From contig NC_134700.1 in the NCBI RefSeq assembly GCF_043290135.1, positions 79,419,000 to 79,482,999 of the forward strand: DNA of 64,000 nucleotides, in the 5' to 3' direction. The position numbers and the translations under genes were made by a program. The notes below the pieces were generated by a model. The model had not been told where the DNA came from, did no database searches, and worked only from the letters and a program-made list of their open reading frames with translations. The DNA comes from Rhipicephalus microplus. Taxonomy: Eukaryota > Arthropoda > Arachnida > Ixodida > Ixodidae. The stretch's first letter is position 1. Every line of letters begins with the position of its first letter. Of the stretch, positions 33,785 to 44,577 are shown in pieces.

Positions 33785-34297
33785 ATGGAAGCGAGCCGCG
33801 CAATACCACTTAGCCTCCAAACACGCTCCAAAGGGATGAACCGCCCGGGGATTGCAGGCAGCGCGCAAACCGTTGCCAAGGTGACTAGCCGTCCTTCTCA
33901 TCCTCTGCTGGCTCATACTTTCCCCGTATTTTGCTGGCGACGTTTCGCGTTGCGTCGCGCTAGGAGTGCTCTACCACGGCCGCCTGGATTCAACGATCTA
34001 GGAATTACCCCGTGGTGCTTGTGTGTACGCTTGGATGAGCGTGGGCTGCTGCTTTTGCGTTTAGGTGCACCCATGCAGTCTGGAGCAAGTCTCGACACGT
34101 CACTACTCCGCGCTATATATTTCTGGCTTCAAGATAGTCCCGACCAGCACATGACAGCAACAGTTGGGAAGGCCAATATTGCGGCCATGAAGACTGCAGG
34201 CCTATCAGATATATACTTCAGGCCAACTCAGGGCAGAAATCAGCGCTGGATTCTTAAGCAAGTACGTTATCGTTCTTCATTTTACTCTACTTGTCGC
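33785..34297 (+). CDS. Open frame interrupted by LINE E, 5' part
   Basis: Opens at ATG 33785 (in-frame TAG at 33770) and is still open at 34297, the end of the LINE E target-site duplication. If LINE E is removed, leaving one copy of the duplication, the frame continues at 39951 (ATG CGG GAT) to a TGA at 40155-40157, giving about 239 codons. I recognise no family; the product is Arg- and Ser-rich at the N-terminus with a hydrophobic patch around residues 85-110. It may be a chance frame in GC-rich DNA or an old exon. Confidence 0.25.
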
Positions 34298-34560
34298 GAG
34301 ATGGCCACCAGGGGGCGAGGGAGTTCGGATGTGCCTCGCATCAGCTCCGCGGAAAGTTGTTTGGTCTGGTGGAACTTAAGCAGTTACAGCAAACAACTCC
34401 TATAATCGCCTGCCTGAAGTTCTCGGGATCATCTAGACCACGACTTCAGGATTGTGAGTACGTTTTGGGACATTTTATGGCTATTTTGGTGTCGACTGAG
34501 TCTCCGCCCAGCAAAGCCTGACGCTAGCGGTGAACAAACGCGGCGGCTCGGCGGTGGCCG

Positions 34561-36117
34561 ATGCCCCCGGCGTTCGCTTCAGAGCCCCGTTGTGGAGACG
34601 CGACGGCAATGGAAGTGACCGTGGAGGGTACTGAAATTACTCCTGAAGAATTTAGAACCGCTGACTGGATCATGGAAGTTGGAAAACATGTTAAAGAGCT
34701 GCGTGACTCCGCTAGAGGTGACAGACAGGGACGCCAAGATGGCAACGCCCGGGCAGAAAGTGGAGCCGAGCCCGGCGAAGACAGGAAGAAGATGGTGGCT
34801 GCGAACGCAGCATACAAAAAGCTGGGGCACGAGATCGCGGAGCGCTTGATTGCGTCGTACCTACCGCGGTTGCCAGCGATCGACTACAAGATAATCATTC
34901 GTCCGAAGTGCGGGCTGGCGCTCACAAAAGTTCCGAACACCAGGCTCAGTGAGGCGGTGCGCATGGCAGCGCAAATTCCGTGGATTAAGGGACAAGAAAA
35001 GGAAGTTTTCATTGTTAACGACAAGCAAAGCACCCTGATTTTCAGCACTCCAGACATAGACACTGTCTGGAAGGTGACCAGGATTAAGTCTATCAAGATT
35101 GAAGGCAAGAGCTATGACGTCACGGCGTACCTCGCGCCGCACGACGATAGCGGGGGGGGGGGGGGTGTGGTGCACGGCATCGACCCGAGATTGTCAGTAG
35201 AGGAACTTATAGAGGCTTTCGGCTACTCAAGGAACCCGCCGATACTTGGTGTTAGGAACCTGGGGAACTCAAGTTCAGCGGTCATCATCTTCAAAAATGA
35301 GACAGTGCCCAGGTGGATGTACTGTTACGGCGTACCGCTGAAGTGCGTGCTTTATAAGAAATGATACGAGGTGGGCTACCAATGTGGCCAGCTAGGACAC
35401 AGATCGGACGTGTGTATCAGCGACCATGTTCGCTGCCGGGGATGCGGAATGACAGCTCCACCCGAGGACTATGAATGTGAGCCCAAGTGTGAGCTGTGTG
35501 GCAAAGGTCATCTGACAGCAGATCGGAAATGCAAGGAAGCTTTCAAGACCCCTTATACAATAAAGAAGAGACAGTGGGAGGCCTGGCGGCGAATGAACGG
35601 AGAAGAGCGGAAGGTGAAAGACACCGATCCACAAACGTGCAGAATGGAAAAGATCAAAGAACGGTCCAGGAGCCGGTCGAAGCATCGGAGAGGGTCAAGA
35701 GGAAGAGCAGGTTCCTTCCCAAGACTACCGGAAAGACAAGAAGGAGAGATGCCACCAATGACTGGTCCAGTAAACGAGGGGACGTCCGGCAGTGCTGTCC
35801 TCAACAGTGGGAGACCCACGTCGCCGGACCGCAAAGTGGGTTGGGGAGATAGGGCCTCCCAGGATAAACGCGATGAAGAAATGTTAACCATTTAGAAAGA
35901 AAATCGCATGCTTAAAGAGCAGCTAGCAATGATGAGTCAGCAAATAGAGGAGCTTCAAATAGCTATTAAGTCGTCTAACACAACACCGGTTTCTCTACCA
36001 CAAATGCCACAGAATCAAAATATAAAAAGGCCGGAGGAGCAGAGCGCTACTCCGCTTCCAGCGAAAAATGGGGAAAAAGAAGCGGAAAAGCCCGTAATCG
36101 ATGAGAAGAGACAGTGA
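34561..36117 (+). pseudogene. LINE E ORF1: zinc-knuckle protein
   Basis: The N-terminal frame (34561-35364) begins MPPAFASEP, with a poly-Gly run from a G12 tract at 35152-35165. A TGA at 35362 interrupts; the continuation has knuckles: GYQCGQLGHRSDVC (first Cys is Gly), CRGCG, then CELCGKGHLTADRKC. An SR/K-rich linker (about 35640-35720) and a coiled-coil tail (35908-36117, after TAG at 35893) follow. Function: RNA binding in the retrotransposition complex. Confidence 0.8.
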
Positions 36118-36351
36118 TAGACATGAAAATAGCGCAACTGGATGCAAACACTGAAGCCAAGTCTACCCAGGACGATGAATGGCGTAAGGCCTTCGAGAAA
36201 CGAATGTTCGATATGTTTTAAAATCTGACACAGCAGTTGCATCAGCGGGATAATAAACTTACCGAGGAACCTAAAACAGAATTCGCGAAGAGGGATCGGG
36301 CGTATGAACAGCTCGCCCAAGAAGTATTAGGCTGGCCGATGAATCACCTTA

Positions 36352-37479
36352 GTGGGAATCATGGCTCACCGATTCAGTAACAACACTGTTTGGCAATGGA
36401 ACTGCAGAGGCTTCACGCGCAAGCGTGCGGTTCTGCAGGAATTCCTGAGGAAAGGGGATCGACCGGATGTTATAGCTTTACAGGAATGTGGGAGAAAGGC
36501 GACATTGTCGGGTTGTAAATCCTATGTAAGCGAAGGCACGAGTACGCAGGTGGCCACCCTGGTCAGGCGAAACGTTACGGCGGTGCAGCATGACATTGGT
36601 AATGCACACATCGACCATGTTCTCATAGAACTAATACCCCAAAAAAAGAAAACCGCTAGCTTGTTCGTATTAAATATATACAACTCTCCCAGACAAAGGT
36701 GACGTGACTTTGGGTATCTCTTCGCTTCTACGCGACGTAAGAGTAAGAACAACCCATTGCTGATCGTCGGTGACTTTAACGCTCACTACACGGCATAGGG
36801 ATATAAGCGGGCTTCAATTAAGGGCAGGAAATTGTGGGATGACATGCAAACTCATAATCTGGATTTAATAACCGACCCGGTGCAACCAACGAGGAAGGGA
36901 AATAGTGTCGCGGTTGACACCACACTTGACCTTACTCTGACGGGGAACGGCACTAGTGCCACGTGGTGCAACACAAACGAGGACCTATGCAGTGATCACA
37001 TGAACATACAAATAGTGGTAGAGGGAGACCTGGCAACACCTCGGAAACGAAGGGTAGAGGCCGTAAATTGGGACTATTTCAGGGACCTCAGGGGTGACCC
37101 GACTCCCATTTCCAACATTGCCGAGTGGTGCGATGGGGTGTTACGTACTGTTAAGAAAACCACTGAAGTGGTGGAAACCGAGAAAGACAAGGAAGTGGTA
37201 GACACGACATTAGTAAACCTTTGGAAGAAAAAAAAAGCTTTGGAAAACCGACTCCAACAGAGGAGATGGGATCGGAGTATCAGGAAACAAATAGCGGCTT
37301 TAAACAGGCAAATTGAAGAGCACGCCATCACGCTCACGAAGCAAAGGTGGAGGAACATCTGTCAGGAGATGCATAGGAATAGAAGTACGTCCTGGACGTG
37401 GCGACTTCTTCGTCACCTTTTAGATCCGGAGAGCACGAAGACAGCGTGTAAACAGCAATTGGAACGGATGGCGCACTAA
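36352..37479 (+). pseudogene. LINE E ORF2 endonuclease and linker
   Basis: EEP endonuclease: WQWNCRG at the start, LQECG with the Glu, LFVLNIY, GDFNAHY near 36770 (intact, but a TAG follows at 36797), TLDLTL and SDHMNI near 36990. A TGA lies at 36700. The linker (37020-37479) is basic and ends in a Trp-rich stretch before the RT. Confidence 0.85.
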
Positions 37480-38877
37480 TTTGAAGGCACTAGGAAGGAA
37501 CTCTTAGAAGAAGTTCGGAGCAGATACATTTCTTCCGCCGGATCCGAACCTCTCCCAGATTATGGAGGACGGGAAAATGCAGCCTTAGACGCCCCTATCT
37601 CCCTGGCGGAGGTGCGAGCGAAGATTAATCGGCTAAGAACTGGATCAGCGGCAGGGCCGGACAGAGTGACTAACAAAATGCTCCGTAATTTAGACGATAG
37701 GTCCATCGCTAACCTAGCAACGCACATGCAGGAGTGTTGGGAAAAAGGGACGATACCGCAGGAGTGGAAACTCGCAAATGTAACTTTCGTTCCTAAACCG
37801 GGTAAAAAATTCCGTTTCGAGAATCTTAGGCCGATATCGTGAACGTTTTGTGTAGGTAAGCTCATGGAGCATGTCGTTCAGACGCGGCTCAGTAGGTACA
37901 TGGAAGACAATGGTATGTATCCGGACACTATGATTGGTTTAGGATCCCGACTATCAGCGTGCGACGTGATGCTACAGCTCAAGGACCAAATTATAGACAA
38001 GCCAACGCGAGACACAAAAGTTATCGTGGGTTTAGATGTGGCAAAAGCATTTGACAACGTGAGGCACGTATCGATCTTGGAGAATCTGAGCTCCCTGAAC
38101 GTCGGAAAGCGAGTTTATGACTACGTCAAGGACTTCCTTTCGAACAGGACAGCCACTTTGAAAATTGGAGAAGAATCCATCGAGGACACTAAATTAGGCA
38201 ACAAGGGGACACCTCAGGGCTCGGTGTTATCACCCACCCTTTTCAACATTGTGATGTTGAAACTGCCTGAACTGTTAAAGGATATTGAGTATTTAAATCA
38301 CACCATTTACGCGGATGACATAACATTATGGATGAACAAGGGCAGTGACGGCCAAATTGAAGGCTCTCTGCAAATCGCCATTGATAAAATTGTGGAGTAC
38401 CTGGAGCCCAAAGGACTTAAATGCTCGGCCGAAAAGTCGGAAGCACTCTTCCTTATGCCCGCCGGAAAACGGCGGCTCCACAACAGGCCTGAAGTGAACA
38501 TCCACTTGTATGTTAACGGCACAGAGATCCCCGCGGTCGACAGTATCCATTTCCTTGGACTAAGGATTCAGGCGAACCATAAGAATTCTGAAACTCCAGC
38601 TAGGTTGGAAGCCAGTTCTAATCAGACATGTCGTCTCATCAGACGAATAGCAAACAGGCATGCTGGGATGAAGGAGGCGAACCTTCTTAGATTAGTGCAG
38701 ACCTTCATAATAAGTAGGATAGTGTACGTGGCACCTTATTTAAAATTAAACCAAACGGAGCGGGGCAAACTCGACACCATTATCAGGAAAAGTGTGAAAG
38801 TCGCGCTCGGACTTCCCCCAAACACGTCAAATGGCAGACTTATGAAGTTGGGGTATCTAACACACTCGATGAGCTAA
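37480..38877 (+). pseudogene. LINE E ORF2 reverse transcriptase
   Basis: RT blocks: INRLRTGSAAGPDRVT, WKLANVTFVPKPGK, NLRPIS (then TGA 37840), GLDVAKAFDNV with the first catalytic Asp present, GTPQGSVLSPTLFN and YADD at 38308-38319, then EKSEALFL and the thumb. It is the best-preserved RT in the window: active-site residues are intact and only two stops and a late frameshift break it. Confidence 0.9.
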
Positions 38878-39876
38878 TTGAGGCTATTGTGACTGCACAA
38901 CATCAAAGACTACTCGGATCTAAAACAGGGAGAGCAATACAAAGAGATTGGGCTATAGCCCACACGTGAGCAGGCGCGTTCAAAAGACATACCGATACAG
39001 ATCAGGGACAGGATAAAGATACCTCCACTACCCAGAATTATGAACCCTACCTTTCACGAAGGCAGGCGTAAAGCCAGGGCAGAGGCATTACAATCCAGGT
39101 ACACCGGTCGACAGGACGTCGCGTATACAGACGCTGCGGAATATGAAAGCAAAGCGGCACACACGGCAGTGACGGTGAGGGAAGATGGTGGCCTGATTGC
39201 GTGCTGCACAGTCCTTGGTGTCGAGACTTTAGAGGCCGAAGAAGTGGCCATAGCTTTGGCCATCAGCCAAAAGGGGCTCAGGGTGGTCATCAGTGACTCC
39301 AAAAACGCTGTGAGAAATTACGAACCGGGAAGGGTGACGGAGACTGCCATCCGTATATTAAACATGGTAGGAGTACCAAAGAGCAGGTTCTGCTTGTCTG
39401 GGCTCCAGCTCACCAAGGACTTAGAGGGAACGAGGAGACTCATTCCGTCGCCCGAGGTCTCACCTACCAGTCGACCCCTGGAACCTCCTAAGTTACCGAA
39501 CAAAGAAGCGAGTATATGTGCACATACCATAAAATCGTCGCACACTACAGGCTGAATCGGCAAGTATACCCGAGAGCGGACAATTCACTAAGTAAGAAAA
39601 ACGAGGTTTTGTGGCGAAAGTTACAGACCGGGGTTTTTGCAAACCCCGCACTTTACAGCAAGTGGCACCCCACAGTTTTCCAGTCCCAGTGTAAATTTTG
39701 TGATGAGGTAGCGAATTTGGTCCACATGGTGTGGACATGTTCAAGTCAAAACGATGGTTCTCACACTGTAGAATCCTGGGAGGCCCTGCTCTGCAGACCA
39801 GATCCTGACGTCCAGCGCGACATCATCAGTCAAGCCCTTGCTGCTGCCGCGTCCCTAGAGATTCCGGCCGACATCT
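38878..39876 (+). pseudogene. LINE E ORF2 RNase H and C-terminus
   Basis: RNase H: YTDAAEY with the first Asp, LEAEEVAIALAI with the Glu and VISDSKNAV with the second Asp. A frameshift near 39390 moves the PAHQGLRGNE block with its His to the next frame. The C-terminal cysteine motif is CKFCDEVANLVHMVWTC (CCHC). The last stop is at 39876, followed by a 60-bp 3' UTR. Confidence 0.85.
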
Positions 39877-39950
39877 AGGGGCGACGGGCCATGCCTGAAC
39901 AATTGACTGACTTTTTAATAAAGTTTTCTCTCTCTCTCTCTACTTGTCGC

Positions 39951-40157
39951 ATGCGGGATACAGATCGCGTGTGCCGGCAACGGTCTCGGTCATGTTGTAT
40001 ATCTAACGCGCGAAATGCATCGCGAAGGTCATCTTCGGCGTCTGCAGTTTGCCTGGAAATTGGCCGCCATTGCCGTCAGCCTCCCGTACGCTTGCTCATC
40101 GAGTTCTCGCCTGTCTTCACCGCCGCGATGAGCTACGGGTTGATGATATTGGGCTGA
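39951..40157 (+). CDS. Open frame interrupted by LINE E, 3' part
   Basis: Continuation of the frame at 33785-34297 after removal of LINE E and one duplication copy. It encodes a Ser/Arg/Cys-rich stretch and stops with TGA. Its assignment depends wholly on the join; on its own it is an ordinary 68-codon frame. Confidence 0.2.
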   Translation: MRDTDRVCRQRSRSCCISNARNASRRSSSASAVCLEIGRHCRQPPVRLLIEFSPVFTAAMSYGLMILG

Positions 40158-40737
40158 GATCTCGCCGGTGTGTTGGGAGTCGACGAAAACACGTTGCGGG
40201 TTCCCTTAAAGAGCTTGTTAGTAGTATGCCGCTCGCTGTAAGTGCACCAGCACGAGCCAGCGGGGCTTTCGCTAGCGTCGGAACTCACTGAAAATTGGTC
40301 GCCAATACAGTTGGCTTTCCTGTCAGTCGGTGGCAAGCAGCTCGGCGCCGTTTGTTGGCAGCGGCGGCAGACTCACGTTTGTGCACTGCACTTGCTCGAG
40401 TTTGTGGAAAAGGGCCGCATTACCGTGGATTTCTTCGGCGCTAGCTCCAAACCTGCGCGGCACTGCTCGTTGCGGTGACCAAGCGTACGCTCGCTCTCCT
40501 GTTAGAAATTCGCTGGCGGCAGACACTTTGCGTGCAGTGCCGTGTTTGGTCTCGCGTTCGCTTGCTCGAGCTGAACGACGTCGCTCGCTTAGGACTCGCC
40601 GACTTGTTAGCGGCATGGTGGTTCGCGGAGTTGTGGCTGCGGCCACCATTCCTAAGCTGTTGCGCTACGGGGATCGAAATGAGTCTTTCACGATGTGTGA
40701 CATCACGGTGAAATAATTAGGCTTTCCGAGAACGGGG
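40158..40737 (+). other. GC-rich tract with overlapping open frames
   Basis: About 55-60% GC, unlike the AT-rich flanks. Two overlapping plus-strand frames (40330-40716 and 40475-40711) stay open without recognisable motifs. It might be the 5' part of the candidate gene at 40738 or only composition-driven openness. Confidence 0.25.
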
Positions 40738-41219
40738 ATGCAGAGTGGCAAGCACTGCCAGAGAACAGACAACGCGACCCTTCATTCCACAATGGCCAGT
40801 ACACCGTCCGCCCGGCTACTACCCACGTTCTGCCACGACTGCCAACTTGGGAAATTATTAGGATGTCATATCTCACGTATGTTTTCATTTCACCTTGCAC
40901 GTATTTCTCATGTGCATTTGTATTCATCCTCTGTCACGTGTAACTCACTAGTTTACATTTCTATTGTGCAGCCTTGGGCACACATCGTGCTGAAGACTGT
41001 GTGCGCTTGCGTCTTCGATGCTTGTCATCCATCTCTTTCGTCAAGCAGCTTCAGAAGGACTGTGCGAGATGTGAAGGTATAGTTATTTGTGTGTCATATT
41101 TTAACGCTTGTTTTTATATTAACGTGCACGTACTTGTAATATGCGTGCATATTCATCTTCTGTCACGTGTGTCTAGCTATTTTTACTATAATATTGTACG
41201 TGCAGCCATGGGAGCCTAA
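40738..41219 (+). CDS. Candidate three-exon small gene
   Basis: ATG at 40738; exon 1 ends 40876 before donor GTATGT; exon 2 is 40972-41076 (acceptor TTGTGCAG, donor GTATAG); exon 3 starts 41206 after GTGCAG and stops TAA at 41217-41219. Both junctions keep the frame (one base plus two). The predicted product is about 85 residues with paired cysteines (FCHDC near residue 33, CARCE near the end) and no known domain to me. AATAAA follows at 41384. The intron-2/exon-3 region looks like a diverged copy of intron-1/exon-2, offset about 230 bp. Non-coding RNA or chance is possible. Confidence 0.3.
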
Positions 41220-41383
41220 CAGATAGAAGGCTGCGTGCGCTGGTGTCTGGATTGCCTGTCATCCATCGCTTCCCTCGGAGGATCTCCTCAAGGAGTGAAC
41301 AAGATTTGACAACGAGACTGGAATTGTACACTTCACCATGAACTCACTTAAAAGAATGAAGAAACTTCATGTGTATCTAGAAA

Positions 41384-41389
41384 AATAAA
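41384..41389 (+). promoter_or_regulatory. AATAAA poly(A) signal candidate
   Basis: AATAAA 165 bp after the stop of the candidate gene, preceded by A-rich sequence. A GT-rich element follows weakly. Confidence 0.3.
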
Positions 41390-41460
41390 AGATTTCGATG
41401 TCTCACTTTGGCCTTTCGTTGTTGCCATGACTGCGAAAGCAGTTACACGTAGGTGGCTAA

Positions 41461-41527
41461 CTACTTTTTTGCGTTTTTTTCTGCGCAATTTGTTGCTCAC
41501 TGCGCAGAAAACAGGCGAAAAAAGTAG
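41461..41527. repeat. Imperfect 27-bp inverted repeat
   Basis: Arms 41461-41487 and 41501-41527 with a 13-nt loop; ends ctactttttt and tgcgca pair perfectly, with about five mismatches in the middle. The size fits a small hairpin RNA, but nothing else supports that. Confidence 0.6.
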
Positions 41528-41608
41528 TAGGCCTGGCGAAAAATAAACAATAATCAATGTCTGAACTGGAGACAAAAAGTTCATCCGAATGAAGTATTTG
41601 AGTGGATC

Positions 41609-41830
41609 AACTGTTCGTCCGGCAAGGTGCCACTGTGAGGGCTAACAGTTGTTCAGTAAAGTGTAAATGTGAGGATTAACAGTTGCCCTATAAGGTGCAA
41701 ATGTGAGGACTAAATGTTAGTCCTTTGAGGTGAATTGTGGGACTACCGATTACTCACTAAGATGTAATTGTCAGGACTAAATGGTATTCTCTTGGGCTCG
41801 TCTGTGGGTACTAACTGTTAGACCCAGTGC
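41609..41830 (+). repeat. Degenerate 34-bp minisatellite, about 6.5 units
   Basis: Units start at 41609, 41644, 41678, 41712, 41745, 41779 and 41813 (35, 34, 34, 33, 34, 34 bp). Each has the form AACAGTT...AAGGTG...TGTGAGGACT with scattered substitutions. The units are diverged, so the array is old. From 41831 to 42161 nothing is recognised. Confidence 0.8.
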
Positions 41831-42175
41831 CGTTAGTTCTTAAAAGAATTAATGGCTGTGCAGCCCCATTAGTCCCAAAAAGGAGAAACCACACACCTTT
41901 TTAACACCTTTTTGCGTTAGTGTACCAAAATATCGCTGTTCGGGGTGCATCTTTTTCTAATATGAGTTCTTTAAGTTGCTTATTTCTTAAAATTCGCATG
42001 GTGTTTTTTGGAGGTTATTATTACTTATTGTAGTTTGTATATTATTAATCCTTAGTTGTGTGAAAAATTTGCGTCTGCTTTCTCAGTTTTACCACATTGC
42101 TCAAAAATTGCATTCAGTGGTATGTAAACACATGAACATCATAACACATGGAGTATAATTTAACTGTTAGGGAGG

Positions 42176-42412
42176 GCCCCAGCGCGGTGGTCTAGTGGCT
42201 AAGGTACTCGGCTGCTGACCCGCAGGGCGCGGGTTCGAATCCCGGCTGCGGCGGCTGCATTTCCGATGGAGGCGGAAATGTTGTAGGCCCGTGTGCTCAG
42301 ATTTGGGTGCACGTTAAAGAACCCCAGGTGGTCTGAATTTCCGGAGCCCTCCACTACGGCGTCTCTCATAATCATATAGTGGTTTTGGGACGTTAAACCC
42401 CACATATCAATC
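42176..42412 (+). mobile_element. Ruka-type SINE, full length with perfect TSD
   Basis: A perfect 14-bp duplication (aactgttagggagg) lies at 42162-42175 and 42413-42426. The head has an A-box-like 'ggtctagtggctaaggtac' and B-box GGTTCGAATCC; the body ends 'cacatatcaatc'. An excellent reference copy for the family: 237 bp and likely one of the youngest insertions here. Confidence 0.95.
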
Positions 42413-42645
42413 AACTGTTAGGGAGGTGCGCACAAACACAATCAAAGTTAGTTTGAAATAAATTCATACAGTACTTTGTATAACAATCCTAAAGCCTATG
42501 GTAATTTACACAAATGTATACTTGTAATCAATGCAAGAATATTTTACGAGGTTGTTGTCAGTGATGGAAGCGCACTTTTTTCGAGGGATGATTCCCGGCC
42601 TCTGAAAAAGGGGGTGTATCAACATACACCAAGTGATATTTTGCT

Positions 42646-42836
42646 CGCAGGTCGCGGGATCTAATCCCGGCTGTGGCGGATGCATTTCCGATGGAGGCGG
42701 AAATGCTGTAGGCCCGTGTATTCAGATTTGGGTGCACGGTAAAGAACCCCAGGTGGTTAAAATTTTCGGAGCTCTGCACTACGGCGTCTCTCATAATCAT
42801 ATGGTGGTTTTGGGACGTTAAACCCCATGAATCATC
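42646..42836 (+). mobile_element. 5'-truncated Ruka-type SINE with perfect TSD
   Basis: A 15-bp perfect duplication (aagtgatattttgct) at 42631-42645 and 42837-42851. The copy starts inside the tRNA head, so the A-box is gone and only a B-box-like 'gggatctaatccc' is left. The body and tail are complete. 42427-42630 holds nothing recognised. Confidence 0.95.
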
Positions 42837-43554
42837 AAGTGATATTTTGCTGTGCTGAACCACTTGTTAGTATATCATGGTGGTCCTACGTCTAGGAAGC
42901 TCCTCACCACATATGGTTGCAAAAACCGTCTCTTCCTGTTATCCGCGAACCTTCAGTGACTCGTCGATTGTGATTATGGGGCAGTTTTTCATAAAAGGGT
43001 CTGTGGACTCAATATCTTTCGCATCATCTTCATATAGTTACTTATGCATTAAGGATAGGGTACGAAGCGTAGACACGCTAGCGCTAAAAAATCAGTTCTG
43101 TTCAAGCTTTGAAGAAGAAAAGTCTCGACACAAGCTCTCTTTACGGATTGTGCATCGCAAACTTCCATGTTGCTCTTTCTTTGTTGTTTTTTATATTGCT
43201 GATATAGTTATTCAGTACTTGGCATCGTGCGCGCCACCTGACACTTCCTTCAAAAGAGCCAAATTTCATAGAATCACAGCGAAAGAAAGGTGACTTTATA
43301 TTAGCCGAATGGGTCGACCGATGGCGTAGCCATTGCGCCGCAGCACACCAAGTCCATGCCCCCCCCCCCTCCCCGCTTCCCACCCGAACTTTTTCTTCGC
43401 TAACTCGACGAAAAAGACCCATATAAAAAAGTGTCCACTGCACCTTCCCCTTCCTCCCCCCCCGCCAAAAAAAAGAATCTGTCCACGTCCTGGCGGCTGA
43501 CGTGTCAATGACGGCTTGGATCATGTTCATTTGATAAAAGCGGAGCAAGATTTA

Positions 43555-44178
43555 ACTTCGCCCTTAGGAGTTCAATGCGATAGCGATCTTCTGTTCGTAT
43601 AGTGCCTACTTAGAACACTTAATGCATGAAATTTTTTTCGAACCAGCTATGCACCCTTTACGTATATCCTTAAGGAAACAGGCACCAGGCACAGTAGCGT
43701 GTGTGAGTTTTGTAGTGAGTTGCCGGCTTTAAACCACGAAGTCGTTATGATAATCCTATGTTCTGACGCCTACTTTCCATGGCGTTTGTTCCACGCAATA
43801 TTACTGCAATGTTTCGTGTTGCATAGTGAAGCATGCATACAGGACGCGTGTGTTTGTAAAGCATGTGTCACTCTCACTGCATTTCCAAGTAGTGGAAGTA
43901 ATTTTCAATGTATTCACAAGCAGACAATTGACCGTCTGGTAGAACATCCGCTTGAAACTGAAACTACGCATGTTCAATTTTCACTCGGACCCAAACGACA
44001 CGGCCTTGATCGCCACTATGATCCCGGAGCTTTAGTTATTTATTCTATTTACATCGTTATTGATACTTCGGTGACGCATGCGATTATTTTTCGCCCACAA
44101 CCAATGACACCGAAGTCGAGACCAATGCCGGAATTTCTACAATACGAGCTCTTTAATGCTGTTGCGTTAAAATAGGAG
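43555..44178 (+). repeat. Dispersed repeat R, copy 1
   Basis: Shares blocks with 53890-54440 ('ggctttaaaccacg', 'ggacgcgtgtgttt', 'cactgcatttccaag') and ends in 'acgagctctttaatgctg' as copies 2 and 3 do. The start has 'ggagttcaatgcgatagcg'. No coding motif; probably a non-autonomous DNA element. 42852-43554 before it holds only homopolymer C tracts (43358-43372, 43454-43465) and no gene. Confidence 0.6.
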
Positions 44179-44577
44179 TTGACGGATAAAACAGAATGGT
44201 GTAACATTTGACAGGCGTGAGTTTATTAGGTTTTATATTTATCCGAAGGCACGCAGCCTTAATTGTAACATAACACACATCGAGGACGAACGATGTTTTT
44301 ATCCTCAGTACTCCAGCCCCACTGCGCACCGTTAAGAAAGTCTCAATTTGTATCCATAAGTGTTTATGCCACGCTTATCCGTTGTGTGATTCGATATGGT
44401 GTCACGACAGTGTCAACATATCCAATCACGCCGTGGCAAAAGCGGTATAAAAAGCAGGCGCCACTGATGCATTGCCGAAAATTCCTCGTCTTTGCGATCA
44501 CTCTGGAGAAACTTACCCTGATACTTTTATTTCCCTGTATCCACACCCATGACGGAAGCGAAAAGATTACCTGCAGG

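Larger units (their letters stand above)
34298..39937 (+). mobile_element. LINE E: full-length non-LTR retrotransposon with perfect 13-bp TSD
   Basis: The direct repeat CTCTACTTGTCGC occurs at 34285-34297 and 39938-39950. Between them lie a 5' UTR starting GAGATGGCC, ORF1 (34561-36117), ORF2 (36352-39876) with endonuclease, RT, RNase H and a C-terminal cysteine motif, a short 3' UTR and a (TC)n tail instead of poly-A. It is unrelated at family level to LINE A-D, and typical of the abundant 'tick transposon' LINEs. A perfect duplication together with many stops suggests the flank mutates no faster than the element, or that it inserted already damaged. Confidence 0.9.

Noticed and set aside
33785..34260. 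Match to a Merlin/ISXO2-type transposase
   Set aside because: A hydrophobic 'YFW' patch is reminiscent, but no DDE residues or zinc motif could be placed.
41609..41830. CRISPR-like array
   Set aside because: The units are contiguous and diverged, with no conserved repeat and unique spacer pattern, in eukaryotic DNA.
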